Shown: positions 41,682-51,016 of the stretch, in pieces
Position numbering within the stretch: the stretch's first letter is position 1
Layout: each line of letters starts with the position of its first letter
NCBI GenBank assembly: GCA_944383785.1
Contig: CALWQV010000003.1
Coordinates: 25,528 to 89,527 of the forward strand
Reading direction: 5' to 3'
DNA: 64,000 nt
Source of the DNA: an uncultured Enterocloster sp.
GTDB taxonomy: Bacteria > Bacillota > Clostridia > Lachnospirales > Lachnospiraceae
Notes under the pieces: model-generated
Database searches by the model: none
Told to the model about the DNA's origin: nothing
The model's input: the letters and a program-made list of their open reading frames with translations, nothing else
Made by a program: the position numbers and the translations under genes

Positions 41682-44600
41682 ATGTACATCGCGGATTTAC
41701 ATATCCATTCCCGTTATTCACGGGCCACCAGCCGGGATTTGACGCCGGAGGCTCTGGATCTCTGGGCCAGGCGCAAGGGGATTCATCTGGTGGGAACGGG
41801 GGATTTCACCCATCCGGCCTGGCGGCAGGAATTAAGGGAGAAGCTGAAACCTGCGGAGGAAGGGTTTTACACTCTGGACCCTTCTCTTGAAATCACGGAG
41901 GAAATACCAGGAAGCAAGCATCCCCGCTTTGTGATCACCGGGGAGATCAGCTCCATTTACAAGAAGAACGGCAAGGTGCGCAAGGTTCACAGCTTGATTA
42001 TTCTGCCGGGGCTGGATGAGGCGGAGGCTCTTTCTAAAAAGCTGGAAGCCATCGGCAACCTTCACTCCGACGGAAGGCCCATCCTGGGATTGGACTGCCG
42101 GGATCTTTTGGAGATTACCATGGAGGTCTGCCCCAGGGCCATTTATATACCGGCCCATATCTGGACGCCCCATTTTTCCCTGTTCGGGGCTTTTTCCGGC
42201 TTTGACCGGATTGAAGAGTGCTACGAGGATATGACGCCTTATATTCACGCCCTGGAGACGGGGCTTTCCTCCGACCCGCCTATGAACTGGAAGCTTTCGG
42301 CCCTGGACGATTACTTCCTGGTGTCCAATTCCGACGCCCACTCCCCGGCGAAGCTGGGAAGAGAGGCCAATCTTCTGGATATTGAGCTAAGCTACGGCGG
42401 GCTTTATGAGGCTTTGCAGAGGGGGAAAGGACTTTGCGGAACCATCGAATTTTTCCCGGAGGAGGGAAAATACCACTTTGACGGCCACCGGAAATGCCAT
42501 GTGTGCTTAAGTCCAAAGGAAGCGGAGGCCCTGGGAAACCGCTGTCCGGTATGCGGGAAAAAGCTGACCATGGGAGTGGATCACCGTGTGGAGCAGCTGG
42601 CGGACCGGGGAGAACCGGCCCGCTCGAAAGCAGCCAGGGATTTTGAGAGCCTGGTTCCTTTGCCGGAGGTGATCGCATCAGCCACCGGGCATTCCGCCTC
42701 AGGGCCCAAAACCCAGCGGATTTATGAGGATATGATCGGGAAGCTGGGCACGGAGTTTGCGATTTTAAGGGAGACGCCCCTGGAAGAAATTAAGGGCTGC
42801 GCCGGCCTTCAGATTTCAGAAGGCATCCGCCGCCTGCGGCAGGGAAGGGTGAAGCGGATTCCGGGGTTTGACGGGGAGTACGGGGTGATCCGCCTCTTTG
42901 AGCCCTGGGAGATGGAAGAGCTGGAAGGGCAGATGAGCCTTTTCGGACTGCCGGGGATGGAGCTTCCCCAGGAAAAGCCCCTGAGGGAAAAAGAAGCCCT
43001 GGGGATGGGGCAGGACAGCAGAACCGGGAATGAAGCCTCTGTGACCATGGAAGAAGAGCAGGCCGTGAAAGAAGCGGCTGCCTCCCGCGGGAAGGAGGAA
43101 GAGGGGCTGAACCCGGCCCAGGAGCGGGCCATCCGCTCTCTGGCAAGGACGACGGCGGTAATCGCCGGACCCGGCACGGGAAAAACCAGGACATTGGTGG
43201 AGAAGATCCTCCATATGCTTCAGGAGAGGCGCGTCAGCCCCGGCGAGATTACGGCAGTGACCTTTACCAACCGGGCGGCCCAGGAGATGCGAAGCCGTCT
43301 GGAGGGACGCCTTCACAGGAAGCGGGCCCTTCAGGCCATGAAAATTGGAACCTTCCACTCGGTCTGTTATGAGCTTCTGAAAAAGCAGGGAACAGAGGTA
43401 TTCCTTCTTAAGGAACAGGAGCGCCAGGAGGTGGCGGATCAGGTGATCCGGGAGCTTAAGCTGGAGCTGAAGCCTGTGGGGCTTTTAGAAGAAATATCCG
43501 GCCGCAAGGCGTGGGGGGAACCCCTGGGGGAAGCGGGAGAGCTGTACCAGAAAAAGCTTGGGGAGCTGGGAGCTATGGATTTTGACGATCTTCTGTTGGA
43601 AACGCTTAAGGGGCTGGAAGCAGGTACCATTGCTGATCAGGCCTTCCGCTACCTGCTGGTGGATGAATTTCAGGATATTAATCCCCTCCAATACCGGCTG
43701 ATCCGCCGAATGAATCAGAATGGACACCAGCTCTTTGTGATCGGCGACCCGGATCAGTCCATCTACGGCTTCAGAGGATCGGACTCCAGATGCTTTGACC
43801 ATCTGAAGAAGGAGGAGCCTGAGCTGGAGGTGATTTATCTTAGGGAAAATTACCGCAGCTGTGGAAAAATCCTGGAGGCGGCCCAAAACCTGATTTCCCA
43901 TAACCCCGGCCCGGCCAGGATTTTAAATCCCCACAGGGAAGAGGGACTTGTGCCCCGCCTAGTGACGGCCACTGGGGAGCTGGGGGAAAGCGTTTTCGTG
44001 GCCAAGGAGATCAACCGTATGGTGGGAGGCATCGATATGCTGGACGCTCAGGAGGGGTTCTTAAGGCCGGAAGAGAAGAAGACCAGAAGCTTCGGGGATA
44101 TTGCCCTGCTTTATCGGACCCACCGCCAGGGACGCCTTTTGGAGCGCTGTTTAAAGCAGGAGGGGATTCCCTATGTGGTGGCAGGGCGGGAGGAATTCCT
44201 TGAGGCCGATGTGGTGCGGGGAAGCCTTTGCTTTTTCGACTGCCTGGCGGAGCGGGAAAGCCCCATGACCCAGTCCTTGTGCCGGAAGCTTTTGTGGAAG
44301 GAAAATGGAATCTCCGATGAGGCTTGGAGCCGCTTGTTGGATGATTTCCGCCCCCTCTACGGCAGGCAGAAGCCGGCAAAGTTTTTGGCCTCCTGGGCTG
44401 AGACCCTGGGAAAAAGGGAGGATGAAAACCTGGAAAAGCTCTGCGCCATGGCCCCATTCTACCGTTCCATGGAGGAAATGGCCAGGGCCATCCAGTACGG
44501 AGGCGAAAGCGATTTAAAGCGCTGCGGCCAGAAAACCTATACCTCGGACTCTGTGACCCTTATGACATTCCACGGGGCCAAGGGCCTGGAATTTCCGGTG

Positions 44601-44867
44601 GTGATTCTCTGCGGCCTCAGAGAGGGGCTCCTTCCTCTGGTTACGGCCAAAGGCGAGACGGATGTGGAGGAAGAAAGAAGGCTCTTCTATGTGGGAATCA
44701 CTAGGGCCATGGAGGAGCTGGTGATGACCAGCTGGGGGAAGGAGTCGCCTTTTTTGGAGGAGCTGGGCAAAGAGAGAGTCCTTCGGGAGTCTGCGGCGCG
44801 AAAAATGAAGCAGGAAGCCCATCAGATCAGTCTTTTTGAGCTGGATCTGAAATTGGGGGGATTGTAA
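41682..44867 (+). CDS. EndoQ-like PHP endonuclease fused to UvrD-type helicase
   Basis: 1061 residues from ATG at 41682 (AGGAG eight bases upstream). Residues 1 to about 415 resemble endonuclease Q: PHP motif IADLHIHSRYSR (3-14), GTGDFTHP, PAHIWTP, SNSDAHSPAKLG, a four-cysteine zinc finger (C272, C275, C288, C291), then EVIASATGHSASG. After an acidic linker (about 420-475) comes an SF1 helicase: Walker A AGPGTGKT, TFTNRAAQEM, IGTFHSVCYEL, DEFQD, GDPDQSIYGFRG, RENYRSCGKIL, TFHGAKGLEFP, EERRLFYVGITRA. EndoQ nicks DNA 5' of uracil, hypoxanthine or abasic sites; the helicase could open the nicked strand. Role in repair is inference; the fusion is plain in the sequence. Confidence 0.9.
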   Translation: MYIADLHIHSRYSRATSRDLTPEALDLWARRKGIHLVGTGDFTHPAWRQELREKLKPAEEGFYTLDPSLEITEEIPGSKHPRFVITGEISSIYKKNGKVRKVHSLIILPGLDEAEALSKKLEAIGNLHSDGRPILGLDCRDLLEITMEVCPRAIYIPAHIWTPHFSLFGAFSGFDRIEECYEDMTPYIHALETGLSSDPPMNWKLSALDDYFLVSNSDAHSPAKLGREANLLDIELSYGGLYEALQRGKGLCGTIEFFPEEGKYHFDGHRKCHVCLSPKEAEALGNRCPVCGKKLTMGVDHRVEQLADRGEPARSKAARDFESLVPLPEVIASATGHSASGPKTQRIYEDMIGKLGTEFAILRETPLEEIKGCAGLQISEGIRRLRQGRVKRIPGFDGEYGVIRLFEPWEMEELEGQMSLFGLPGMELPQEKPLREKEALGMGQDSRTGNEASVTMEEEQAVKEAAASRGKEEEGLNPAQERAIRSLARTTAVIAGPGTGKTRTLVEKILHMLQERRVSPGEITAVTFTNRAAQEMRSRLEGRLHRKRALQAMKIGTFHSVCYELLKKQGTEVFLLKEQERQEVADQVIRELKLELKPVGLLEEISGRKAWGEPLGEAGELYQKKLGELGAMDFDDLLLETLKGLEAGTIADQAFRYLLVDEFQDINPLQYRLIRRMNQNGHQLFVIGDPDQSIYGFRGSDSRCFDHLKKEEPELEVIYLRENYRSCGKILEAAQNLISHNPGPARILNPHREEGLVPRLVTATGELGESVFVAKEINRMVGGIDMLDAQEGFLRPEEKKTRSFGDIALLYRTHRQGRLLERCLKQEGIPYVVAGREEFLEADVVRGSLCFFDCLAERESPMTQSLCRKLLWKENGISDEAWSRLLDDFRPLYGRQKPAKFLASWAETLGKREDENLEKLCAMAPFYRSMEEMARAIQYGGESDLKRCGQKTYTSDSVTLMTFHGAKGLEFPVVILCGLREGLLPLVTAKGETDVEEERRLFYVGITRAMEELVMTSWGKESPFLEELGKERVLRESAARKMKQEAHQISLFELDLKLGGL

Positions 44868-44890
44868 AAATCGAGATTTTAGACTATACT
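44863..44890 (+). promoter_or_regulatory. Promoter before the SseB-like gene
   Basis: TTGTAA (44863-44868, overlapping the helicase stop codon), 16 bases, TATACT (44885-44890). Plausible start 40 bases before the SseB-like gene. Confidence 0.5.
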
Positions 44891-44929
44891 ATCAGCAGTG
44901 AGGAAGCACAAAAAGGAAGGAATAGAGAT

Positions 44930-45838
44930 ATGGCAGATATGAAAACGCTGAAAAACCAGGATTTGATCATGGCGTACCGCCTGATGCAGTACAACGCCAC
45001 GCCGGAGCGCCAGGCGGAATTTATGCAGGAGGTGGTGAAGGCTCGTTTCCTGGCCCCCGCATCCTTTGACCCGGAGCCGGAGGAAGAGGAGGACGGCAAA
45101 CTGAAGCTGAAACCCGATACAAAGGTGATGTTCCCTGAGGTCAGCAACAACGAGGGCAAGAAATATTTCCCTGCCTTCAGCGACTATAAGTCGGCTCAGA
45201 AGTGGGAGCTTAAGGATGGACAGCGCCTGGTTCCCACCAATTTTGAGGATTACGCGGTGATGATCTTAAGGGATGAGAACGCCGCCGGATTTGTGATTAA
45301 CCCCTTTGACGAGAACATCCGCATCGACCGGAATGTGATTATCGCATTAAAACAGCAGCAGGCGGCCTTTATTAAGCAGAAGATGGAAGAGGCCAAGAAG
45401 CGCCAGGCCCAGGCGGCGGCCCAGGCCGGCCCTCAGGGGGCGGCAGCTTCCCAGACAGCAGGGAAGGCCCAGGGCGGTTCCCAGCCAGCGGCCGCGGCGG
45501 GCCAGCAGGCGGCGGGAGCCCCCGGCCAGCCGGGACGGCAGACGGTGACCATCTCCTTCCACCGCATCGAGAAGTGCCCGGAGAAGTTCCTTCAGGAGGT
45601 TCGGGACTTCTTAAAGACCCAGCCGGTGAAGAAGGCATACCTTCAGGGCCTGATGCAGGGAGAGAGAAAGGGCTGCCTCTTCGTACTGGATCACGAGGGG
45701 GATGAGAAGGCGATCTTCTCCGGCCTGGCGAAAATCTCCAAGCCCTACATGCCCGGCATGGTGATGTACGCCGCCAAGACCTCCTCGGATCTGGGACAGA
45801 AGGCCATCGCCGGAATCGAGCCCTTCTACGAGGCATGA
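44930..45838 (+). CDS. SseB-family protein with Ala/Gln-rich linker
   Basis: 302 residues. N-terminal SseB domain (residues about 10-130: FLAPASFDPEPEEEEDG, KYFPAFSDYKSAQKW, GFVINPFDENIRIDRNVI), a low-complexity Ala/Gln/Gly linker at about 150-205, and a C-terminal SseB_C domain (VTISFHRIEKCPEKFLQEVR to MVMYAAKTSSDLGQKAI). SseB proteins are of unclear function; the name comes from enhanced serine sensitivity in E. coli. AAGGAAGG site before the ATG. Its last codons overlap the convergent deacetylase gene by 13 bases. Confidence 0.82.
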   Translation: MADMKTLKNQDLIMAYRLMQYNATPERQAEFMQEVVKARFLAPASFDPEPEEEEDGKLKLKPDTKVMFPEVSNNEGKKYFPAFSDYKSAQKWELKDGQRLVPTNFEDYAVMILRDENAAGFVINPFDENIRIDRNVIIALKQQQAAFIKQKMEEAKKRQAQAAAQAGPQGAAASQTAGKAQGGSQPAAAAGQQAAGAPGQPGRQTVTISFHRIEKCPEKFLQEVRDFLKTQPVKKAYLQGLMQGERKGCLFVLDHEGDEKAIFSGLAKISKPYMPGMVMYAAKTSSDLGQKAIAGIEPFYEA

Positions 45839-46671
45839 ACCAGTTCATCTAAAGAACCGAAGCGATAGCCCATCTGTTCATATTGTGTTAAAAGCTCATC
45901 TAATATGGCCGCGTTGGTCTGGGAGGTGCTGTGCAGCAGGATGACCGCTCCCGGATGGACGCGGCCGATTAATTTTTCAAGGGCCTCTTCGCGGGTGGGC
46001 TGCTGATCCTGAATCCAGTCCACATAGGCCAGGCTCCAGAAAAAGGTGGTATAGCCCAGCTTCTTTGCCATCCGCAGATTGTCCTCGCTGTATTTCCCTT
46101 GGGGCGGCCGATAGTATTTGACCATGGACTGGCCGGTAGTCTGCCGGTACAGCTCTTCCAGGCCGGTTAATTCCTGCAAAAAGGATTCTTTGGTGGAGAT
46201 TTTGGACATGTCTGGATGGTGATTGGTATGGTTCGCCACAATATGTCCCTCATCCGCCATCCGTTTCACAAGCTCAGGGCTGGTTTCGATGTAATTTCCC
46301 ACCACAAAGAAGGCCGCCGGGGCGTTGTGCTTTTTTAAGGCGTCCAGGATGGCGGGGGTGCAGCCGTTCTCGTAGCCGGCGTCAAAGGTGAGATAGACCA
46401 CCTTTTCATCCGTATCCTGGGCATAGTAAGCGTTAAACTGCCGCAGATATTCCGCTGTGGCGTTGGCGGTGGGAGGCTTTCCTTCCTCCGGAAAGCTTAA
46501 GCCCCAGTTTTCGCCGGCAGAAGCGGAGGCGGCCGAAAGGGCGGGACTTTCAGCAGAGCCGGCGCCCGAGAAATTTAGTGACTGGGAGAGAAAGCCGGCC
46601 GCGCTTCCCGCAAAATAGGAGAAGGAGAGAAGAAGGAGAAAAAGGGAAAGATGGACAGGATTTCGTTTCAT
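45826..46671 (-). CDS. PdaA-like polysaccharide deacetylase
   Basis: 281 residues from the ATG at 46671 (GTG at 46674 also possible). Hydrophobic N-terminal signal/anchor (residues 3-27), a Ser/Ala linker, then a NodB domain with TFDAGYENGCTPAI (metal Asp; the PdaA-type TFDAG form), metal histidines in ANHTNHHPDMS, YYRPPQGKYS, and VILLHSTSQTNAAILDELL. The family removes acetyl from N-acetylmuramic acid in making spore-cortex muramic lactam or from peptidoglycan. The protein is exported and probably membrane-tethered. Sporulation is suggested, not proven, since no other sporulation gene is in the window. Confidence 0.85.
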   Translation of the reverse strand: MKRNPVHLSLFLLLLSFSYFAGSAAGFLSQSLNFSGAGSAESPALSAASASAGENWGLSFPEEGKPPTANATAEYLRQFNAYYAQDTDEKVVYLTFDAGYENGCTPAILDALKKHNAPAAFFVVGNYIETSPELVKRMADEGHIVANHTNHHPDMSKISTKESFLQELTGLEELYRQTTGQSMVKYYRPPQGKYSEDNLRMAKKLGYTTFFWSLAYVDWIQDQQPTREEALEKLIGRVHPGAVILLHSTSQTNAAILDELLTQYEQMGYRFGSLDELVHAS

Positions 46672-46730
46672 CACTTGGAACCTGCCTTTTTAGGGTTACT
46701 CATACATATGAGAAGGAAAGATCAATTATG

Positions 46731-46778
46731 CGCAGACAGCCCTCCGGGCCCTTAATGGGCCTTGGGGGGCTGCCTGCG
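46731..46778 (-). terminator. Strong hairpin at the end of the MarR gene
   Basis: Long imperfect inverted repeat CGCAGACAGCCC / GGGGCTGCCTGCG (46731-46778) with a GGGCCC inner stem covers the MarR stop region. No strong T-run follows on the minus strand, so termination may be partial. Confidence 0.45.
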
Positions 46779-47270
46779 CATCACGAAGGCGGGAGAGTCC
46801 TCGCCCTTTTCAGAGGAAGCGGAGAGGGAACTTAAGTCCGCCTGTTCCAGATTTTGAATGACCCTCAGCAGATATCCGCAGAAGGCGTCCATTTCTTCCG
46901 CTTGAAATCCTTTCCAGGTCTGCTCGTCCAGCTGGTTCAGCAGCCGCCGGACAATGCGGGCCTCCTGCCTGCCGGATTCGGTCAGGCAGATCCGAAAGGA
47001 GCGGCGGCTGGCTGGGTCCGGCTGCCGCTCTAAAAAGCCGGACTGCTGCAGCCGGTCCAAGGAGCGGGAGATGGTGGTCACATCCATCTGACAGCGATCC
47101 GCCAGCTCCTTCTGGCTGATGTGATCCTCCGTCAATAGGGTGTCCAGAATCCGGGCATGGCCCTGCCCGAAGGCCAGCCCGATCTGGGAAAAGCAGGGCT
47201 GCAGGACGCTGCGGCGCAGCTTCCCCGCCTGGATTAAGAGCTGTCTGGCTTCTCGTTTATCAATGCTCAT
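46752..47270 (-). CDS. MarR-family transcriptional regulator
   Basis: 172 residues. Winged HTH with HARILDTLLTEDHISQKELA, RCQMDVTTISRSLDRLQQSG, and the wing RQPDPASRRSFRICLTESG, all standard MarR features. It is the last gene of the leftward operon, 23 bases after the second ABC exporter gene, and so is transcribed with the pumps it probably represses. Inverted repeats at the operon promoter are candidate sites. Ligand unknown; a toxic small molecule or antibiotic is usual. Confidence 0.87.
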   Translation of the reverse strand: MSIDKREARQLLIQAGKLRRSVLQPCFSQIGLAFGQGHARILDTLLTEDHISQKELADRCQMDVTTISRSLDRLQQSGFLERQPDPASRRSFRICLTESGRQEARIVRRLLNQLDEQTWKGFQAEEMDAFCGYLLRVIQNLEQADLSSLSASSEKGEDSPAFVMRRQPPKAH

Positions 47271-47293
47271 TTGATCGTCGGTCCTTTCTTACA

Positions 47294-49177
47294 TCAATCC
47301 AGTTCAAACTGTCCCGTATAAAGCTTGTAATAGCGGCCCTTCTGCTCCAAAAGCTCCTCGTGGCTGCCCCGCTCGATGATCTGGCCCTGCTCCAGCACCA
47401 TGATAGCCTTGGAATTGCGGACCGTGGAAAGACGGTGGGCGATGACGAAAACGGTCCGTCCCTCCATCAGGGCATCCATGCCCTTTTCGATTAATTTCTC
47501 CGTACGGGTATCAATGGAGCTGGTGGCCTCGTCCAGGATCAGCACCGGAGGCCGGGAGATGGCAGCCCTGGCGATGGCGAGAAGCTGCCTCTGGCCCTGG
47601 GACAGGTTGCTTCCGTCACTGTGGAGCATGGTATCATACCCGTCCGGCAGACGGCGGATGAAGGAGTCGGCGTTGGCCACGTTGGCGGCGGCCTTTACAT
47701 CCCCGATGGAAGCGTCCAGACGGCCGTAGCGGATATTGTCGGCAATGGTTCCGGTAAACAGGTGGGTATCCTGGATGACCAGGGACAGGGAGCGGCGAAG
47801 GTCATCCTTTTTAATATCCCGCACGTCAATGCCATCGTAGGTGATGGAACCGCCGGAGATCTCGTAAAAACGGTTGATCAGGTTGATGATGGTAGTTTTT
47901 CCGGCTCCGGTGGAGCCTACGAAGGCGATCTTCTGTCCCGGCTTGGCATAAAGGCTGATGTCGTTTAACACCTTCTTTTTAGGGGTGTAGCCAAATACCA
48001 CATGGTTGAAGCGGACATCCCCGCGCAGAGGAATCAGCCGGTCCTTCTCTCCAACCTCTCCCGAATCAGAGGTTTTGACGGTGGCGGGAACCTTCCAGGC
48101 GAAGGCGCCGGTGTAATCGGGAGCCTCTTTCAGTTCACCGTCCTTTTCTTCGGCGTTGCAAAGGGTGACCTGGCCTTCATCAATCTCCGGTTCCTGATTC
48201 ATCATCTCAAAGATCCGCTCCGCGCCGGAGAGGGCGGCCAGGAGGAAGTTGATCTGCTGGGTAAACTGGTTGATGGGCATGGTGCTCTGGCGCACGTACA
48301 CCAGATAGGAAGCCACGGTTCCCAGATCCGTCAGCCCGGAAAGGGCGAAGAGCCCTCCCACGCAGGCGGAGATGGCGTAGTTTACATAGCCTAAGGACAC
48401 CACTGCGGGCACGGTCATGCTGGCGTAGGTGTGGGCCTTGGTGGAGGCCACGCGGTAGGCCTCGTTTCTGCGGCAAAATTCTGCGAAATCCTGGGGCTCG
48501 TGGTTAAAGACCTTTTCCACCTTCTGGCCCGCTACCATTTCCTCCACATAGCCGTTGATGGAGCCCAGATATTTCTGCTGTTCAATAAAGTAGCGGCGGC
48601 TGCGGCTGCTGTTGTATTTCACAAATACCATCATGCCGCCCAGGAACACAAATACGATCATGGACAGCCGCCAGTCCAGGATCAGGAGCATGGCAATGGT
48701 GCCGGTGACATTGATGAAGCTCTGGATCATCATGGTAAAGCTAGAGTTTAAAGCCTCGGTAACCGTGTCCACATCGTTGGTAAAGCGGCTCATAAGCTCG
48801 CCGTGGGTATGGGTGTCAAAGTAGGTTAAGGGCAGGCGCTGGGTGTGGGCGAAGAGGTCGGCCCGGATCTCCCCTACCACCTTCTGGGCAATGTGAACCA
48901 TCAGCTGGTTATAAAGCAGACAGGCCGCGGCCCCGGTGAGATAGAGAAGGCCCATCAGGATCACCATGCGGATCAGTCCCGGTATGTCGCCGGGGATAAT
49001 ATAGGTATTGATCACCGGCTTTAACAGGTAGGTGCCCAGAATATTGGCCCCTGCGCTGACCGCTACCAGGCAGGTGATCAGGGCCATGGTGATTTTGTGG
49101 CGTCCCAGGTAGCTTCCCATCTGCAGCAGGGTGCCTTTTACATCCTTTGGTTTACTGAAATTCGTATTTCTGGCCAT
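47294..49177 (-). CDS. ABC exporter half, ATPase-permease 2
   Basis: 627 residues. Six-helix transmembrane domain (about 30-320) then ABC domain: Walker A FVGSTGAGKTTIINLI, signature NLSQGQRQLLAIA (Q in place of G of LSGGQ), Walker B PVLILDEATSSID with catalytic Glu, and H-loop VIAHRLSTVRN. A 50-residue insert lies between the domains. It pairs with the other half as a heterodimer: its own Walker B glutamate is intact. Start codon overlaps the stop of the other half by one base (TAATG). Confidence 0.92.
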   Translation of the reverse strand: MARNTNFSKPKDVKGTLLQMGSYLGRHKITMALITCLVAVSAGANILGTYLLKPVINTYIIPGDIPGLIRMVILMGLLYLTGAAACLLYNQLMVHIAQKVVGEIRADLFAHTQRLPLTYFDTHTHGELMSRFTNDVDTVTEALNSSFTMMIQSFINVTGTIAMLLILDWRLSMIVFVFLGGMMVFVKYNSSRSRRYFIEQQKYLGSINGYVEEMVAGQKVEKVFNHEPQDFAEFCRRNEAYRVASTKAHTYASMTVPAVVSLGYVNYAISACVGGLFALSGLTDLGTVASYLVYVRQSTMPINQFTQQINFLLAALSGAERIFEMMNQEPEIDEGQVTLCNAEEKDGELKEAPDYTGAFAWKVPATVKTSDSGEVGEKDRLIPLRGDVRFNHVVFGYTPKKKVLNDISLYAKPGQKIAFVGSTGAGKTTIINLINRFYEISGGSITYDGIDVRDIKKDDLRRSLSLVIQDTHLFTGTIADNIRYGRLDASIGDVKAAANVANADSFIRRLPDGYDTMLHSDGSNLSQGQRQLLAIARAAISRPPVLILDEATSSIDTRTEKLIEKGMDALMEGRTVFVIAHRLSTVRNSKAIMVLEQGQIIERGSHEELLEQKGRYYKLYTGQFELD

Positions 49178-50904
49178 TACAGATTCGCTCCTTCCTGCTG
49201 AGAATGGTAGATATCCTGGTAGATCTCATTGGAAGCCAGAAGAGACTCATGGTTTCCGATAGCGTTGATCTTCCCGTCGTCCAGCACGATAATCTGGTCC
49301 GCGTGGAGAACGGAGGTGATGCGCTGGGCGATGATAATCTTTACGGCATTTGGAAGGCAGTCGGCCAGGCCCTGGCGGATCTTGGCCTCGGTGGCGGTGT
49401 CCACAGCGCTGGTGGAATCGTCCAAGATCAGCACCTTGGGATTCTTTAAGAGGGCCCGGGCAATGCAGAGGCGCTGCTTCTGGCCGCCGGAGACATTGAC
49501 GCCTCCCTGTCCCAGCTCCGTATCGTATCCATCGGAGAGGCGGCCCAGAAATTCATCCACACAGGCGGCCTTGCAGGCGGCATCGATCTCATCGTCCGTA
49601 GCGTCCTCCTTGCCCCAGCGTAGGTTATCCCGGACGGTGCCGGAGAAAAGGGTATTTTTCTGGAGCACCATGGCGATGGACTCCCGCAGCTCCCTTATGG
49701 GGTACTCCCGGACGGGGATTCCGTCGATCAGCACCTGCCCTTTCGTCACATCGTAGAGCCGTGGAATCAGCTGCACCAGGGTGCTCTTAGCGGAGCCGGT
49801 CTGACCGATGATGCCCACAGTCTGGCCGGGTTTTATATGGAAGGAAATGTCGGAGAGAACGTACTCCTTCGCCTCCTTTTTGTACTTAAAATAGACATGG
49901 TCGAAGCGGATATCCCCTTCTTTGACCCGGATCTCACGGGTGTGTTCGTCATCTCGGATATCGATCTCTTCCTCAAGCACCTCGTCGATCCGCTTCCAGG
50001 AGGCCAGGGATCGGGTCAGCATCATGAAAACGTTGGAGAGCATCATCAGGGAATTGAGCACCTGCATCACGTAGCTTAAAAAGCCCGTCAGTTCCCCCAC
50101 CTTGATGCCGCCTACCGTAGCCATACGGCCCCCGAAATAGAGGATGGCGATGATGGTTCCGTACATGACGAACTGCATGGCGGGCATATTTAAGGCCGCC
50201 AGCCGAAAGGCCCGTTCCGATGTGGTGCGCAGGTTGGTGTTTACCTTGTCGAATTTCTCAATCTCGTGATCGCCCCGGACATAGGCCTTTACCACCCGGA
50301 TGGCGGTGAGATTTTCCTGGATAATGCGGTTTACCAGGTCGATGGCTCCCTGCATCACGCCGTAAAGGGGGCGTACCCGGCTGATAATCTGAAACAGCAG
50401 AAAGCCCAAAATCGGCGCGGCGATGAGAAAAATTACGGCCAGCTCCGTATTAATAAAGAAGGAAGCTCCCAGTGCTGTCAGCATCATCACCGGCGAGCGG
50501 AAAGCGGGCCGCAGTCCGGTGGAGATGGAGTTCTGGATGGTGGTAACATCGCTGGTCAGACGGGTTACCAGGGAAGATTCGCTGAAGTGATCTGTATTGG
50601 AGAAGGAAAACTCCTGCAGCTTGGCAAACTCCTTTTTGCGGATCTCAGCGCCTACCCCCTGTCCGCAGGCGGAGGCGAAGCGGGCGTAGCCCTGCCCCAA
50701 AGCCAGGGCAATGAGAGCCATACCAATCATCTGCAGGCCCTTTATAATGATATAGCGCTGATCTCCCAAGGCCACGCCCACATCGATAATATCGGCCATC
50801 ACCAGAGGGATAATCAGCTCAAAGACGGTTTCCGCCTCAATGCACAGAATGGCCAGAATGGCCTGCCTGCGGTAGGGCTTTACGCAGGATAAAAATTCGT
50901 TCAT
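49177..50904 (-). CDS. ABC exporter half, ATPase-permease 1
   Basis: 575 residues. Transmembrane domain first (residues about 15-310), then ABC domain with Walker A GQTGSAKSTLVQ, signature NVSGGQKQRLCIA, and Walker B VLILDDSTSAVD. The catalytic Glu is Asp, so this subunit contributes the degenerate ATP site while the partner, with its LSQGQ signature and intact Glu, completes an asymmetric heterodimer of the BmrCD/TM287-288 kind. Such pumps export lipophilic drugs. First gene of the operon, with a MarR gene at its end. Confidence 0.92.
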   Translation of the reverse strand: MNEFLSCVKPYRRQAILAILCIEAETVFELIIPLVMADIIDVGVALGDQRYIIIKGLQMIGMALIALALGQGYARFASACGQGVGAEIRKKEFAKLQEFSFSNTDHFSESSLVTRLTSDVTTIQNSISTGLRPAFRSPVMMLTALGASFFINTELAVIFLIAAPILGFLLFQIISRVRPLYGVMQGAIDLVNRIIQENLTAIRVVKAYVRGDHEIEKFDKVNTNLRTTSERAFRLAALNMPAMQFVMYGTIIAILYFGGRMATVGGIKVGELTGFLSYVMQVLNSLMMLSNVFMMLTRSLASWKRIDEVLEEEIDIRDDEHTREIRVKEGDIRFDHVYFKYKKEAKEYVLSDISFHIKPGQTVGIIGQTGSAKSTLVQLIPRLYDVTKGQVLIDGIPVREYPIRELRESIAMVLQKNTLFSGTVRDNLRWGKEDATDDEIDAACKAACVDEFLGRLSDGYDTELGQGGVNVSGGQKQRLCIARALLKNPKVLILDDSTSAVDTATEAKIRQGLADCLPNAVKIIIAQRITSVLHADQIIVLDDGKINAIGNHESLLASNEIYQDIYHSQQEGANL

Positions 50905-50943
50905 TACGGTTGTCCTCTCCCTTTCTCGTTGTTGAATCGCCTA

Positions 50944-51016
50944 TACAACAATTTACTTATCAATAATTGTATTAGCAACTGTTCTTTATTTTAGAACTCA
51001 GGGAGGGAAATGTCAA
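50944..51016 (-). promoter_or_regulatory. Promoter and inverted repeats of the ABC exporter operon
   Basis: On the minus strand TTGACA (complement of 51011-51016), 17 bases, TAAAAT (complement of 50988-50993). The -10 box lies inside GTTCT-N7-AGAAC (50981-50997). Downstream in the leader is a longer inverted repeat TACAACAATT ... AATAATTGTA (50944-50971). Either could bind the MarR protein of the operon. Confidence 0.65.
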
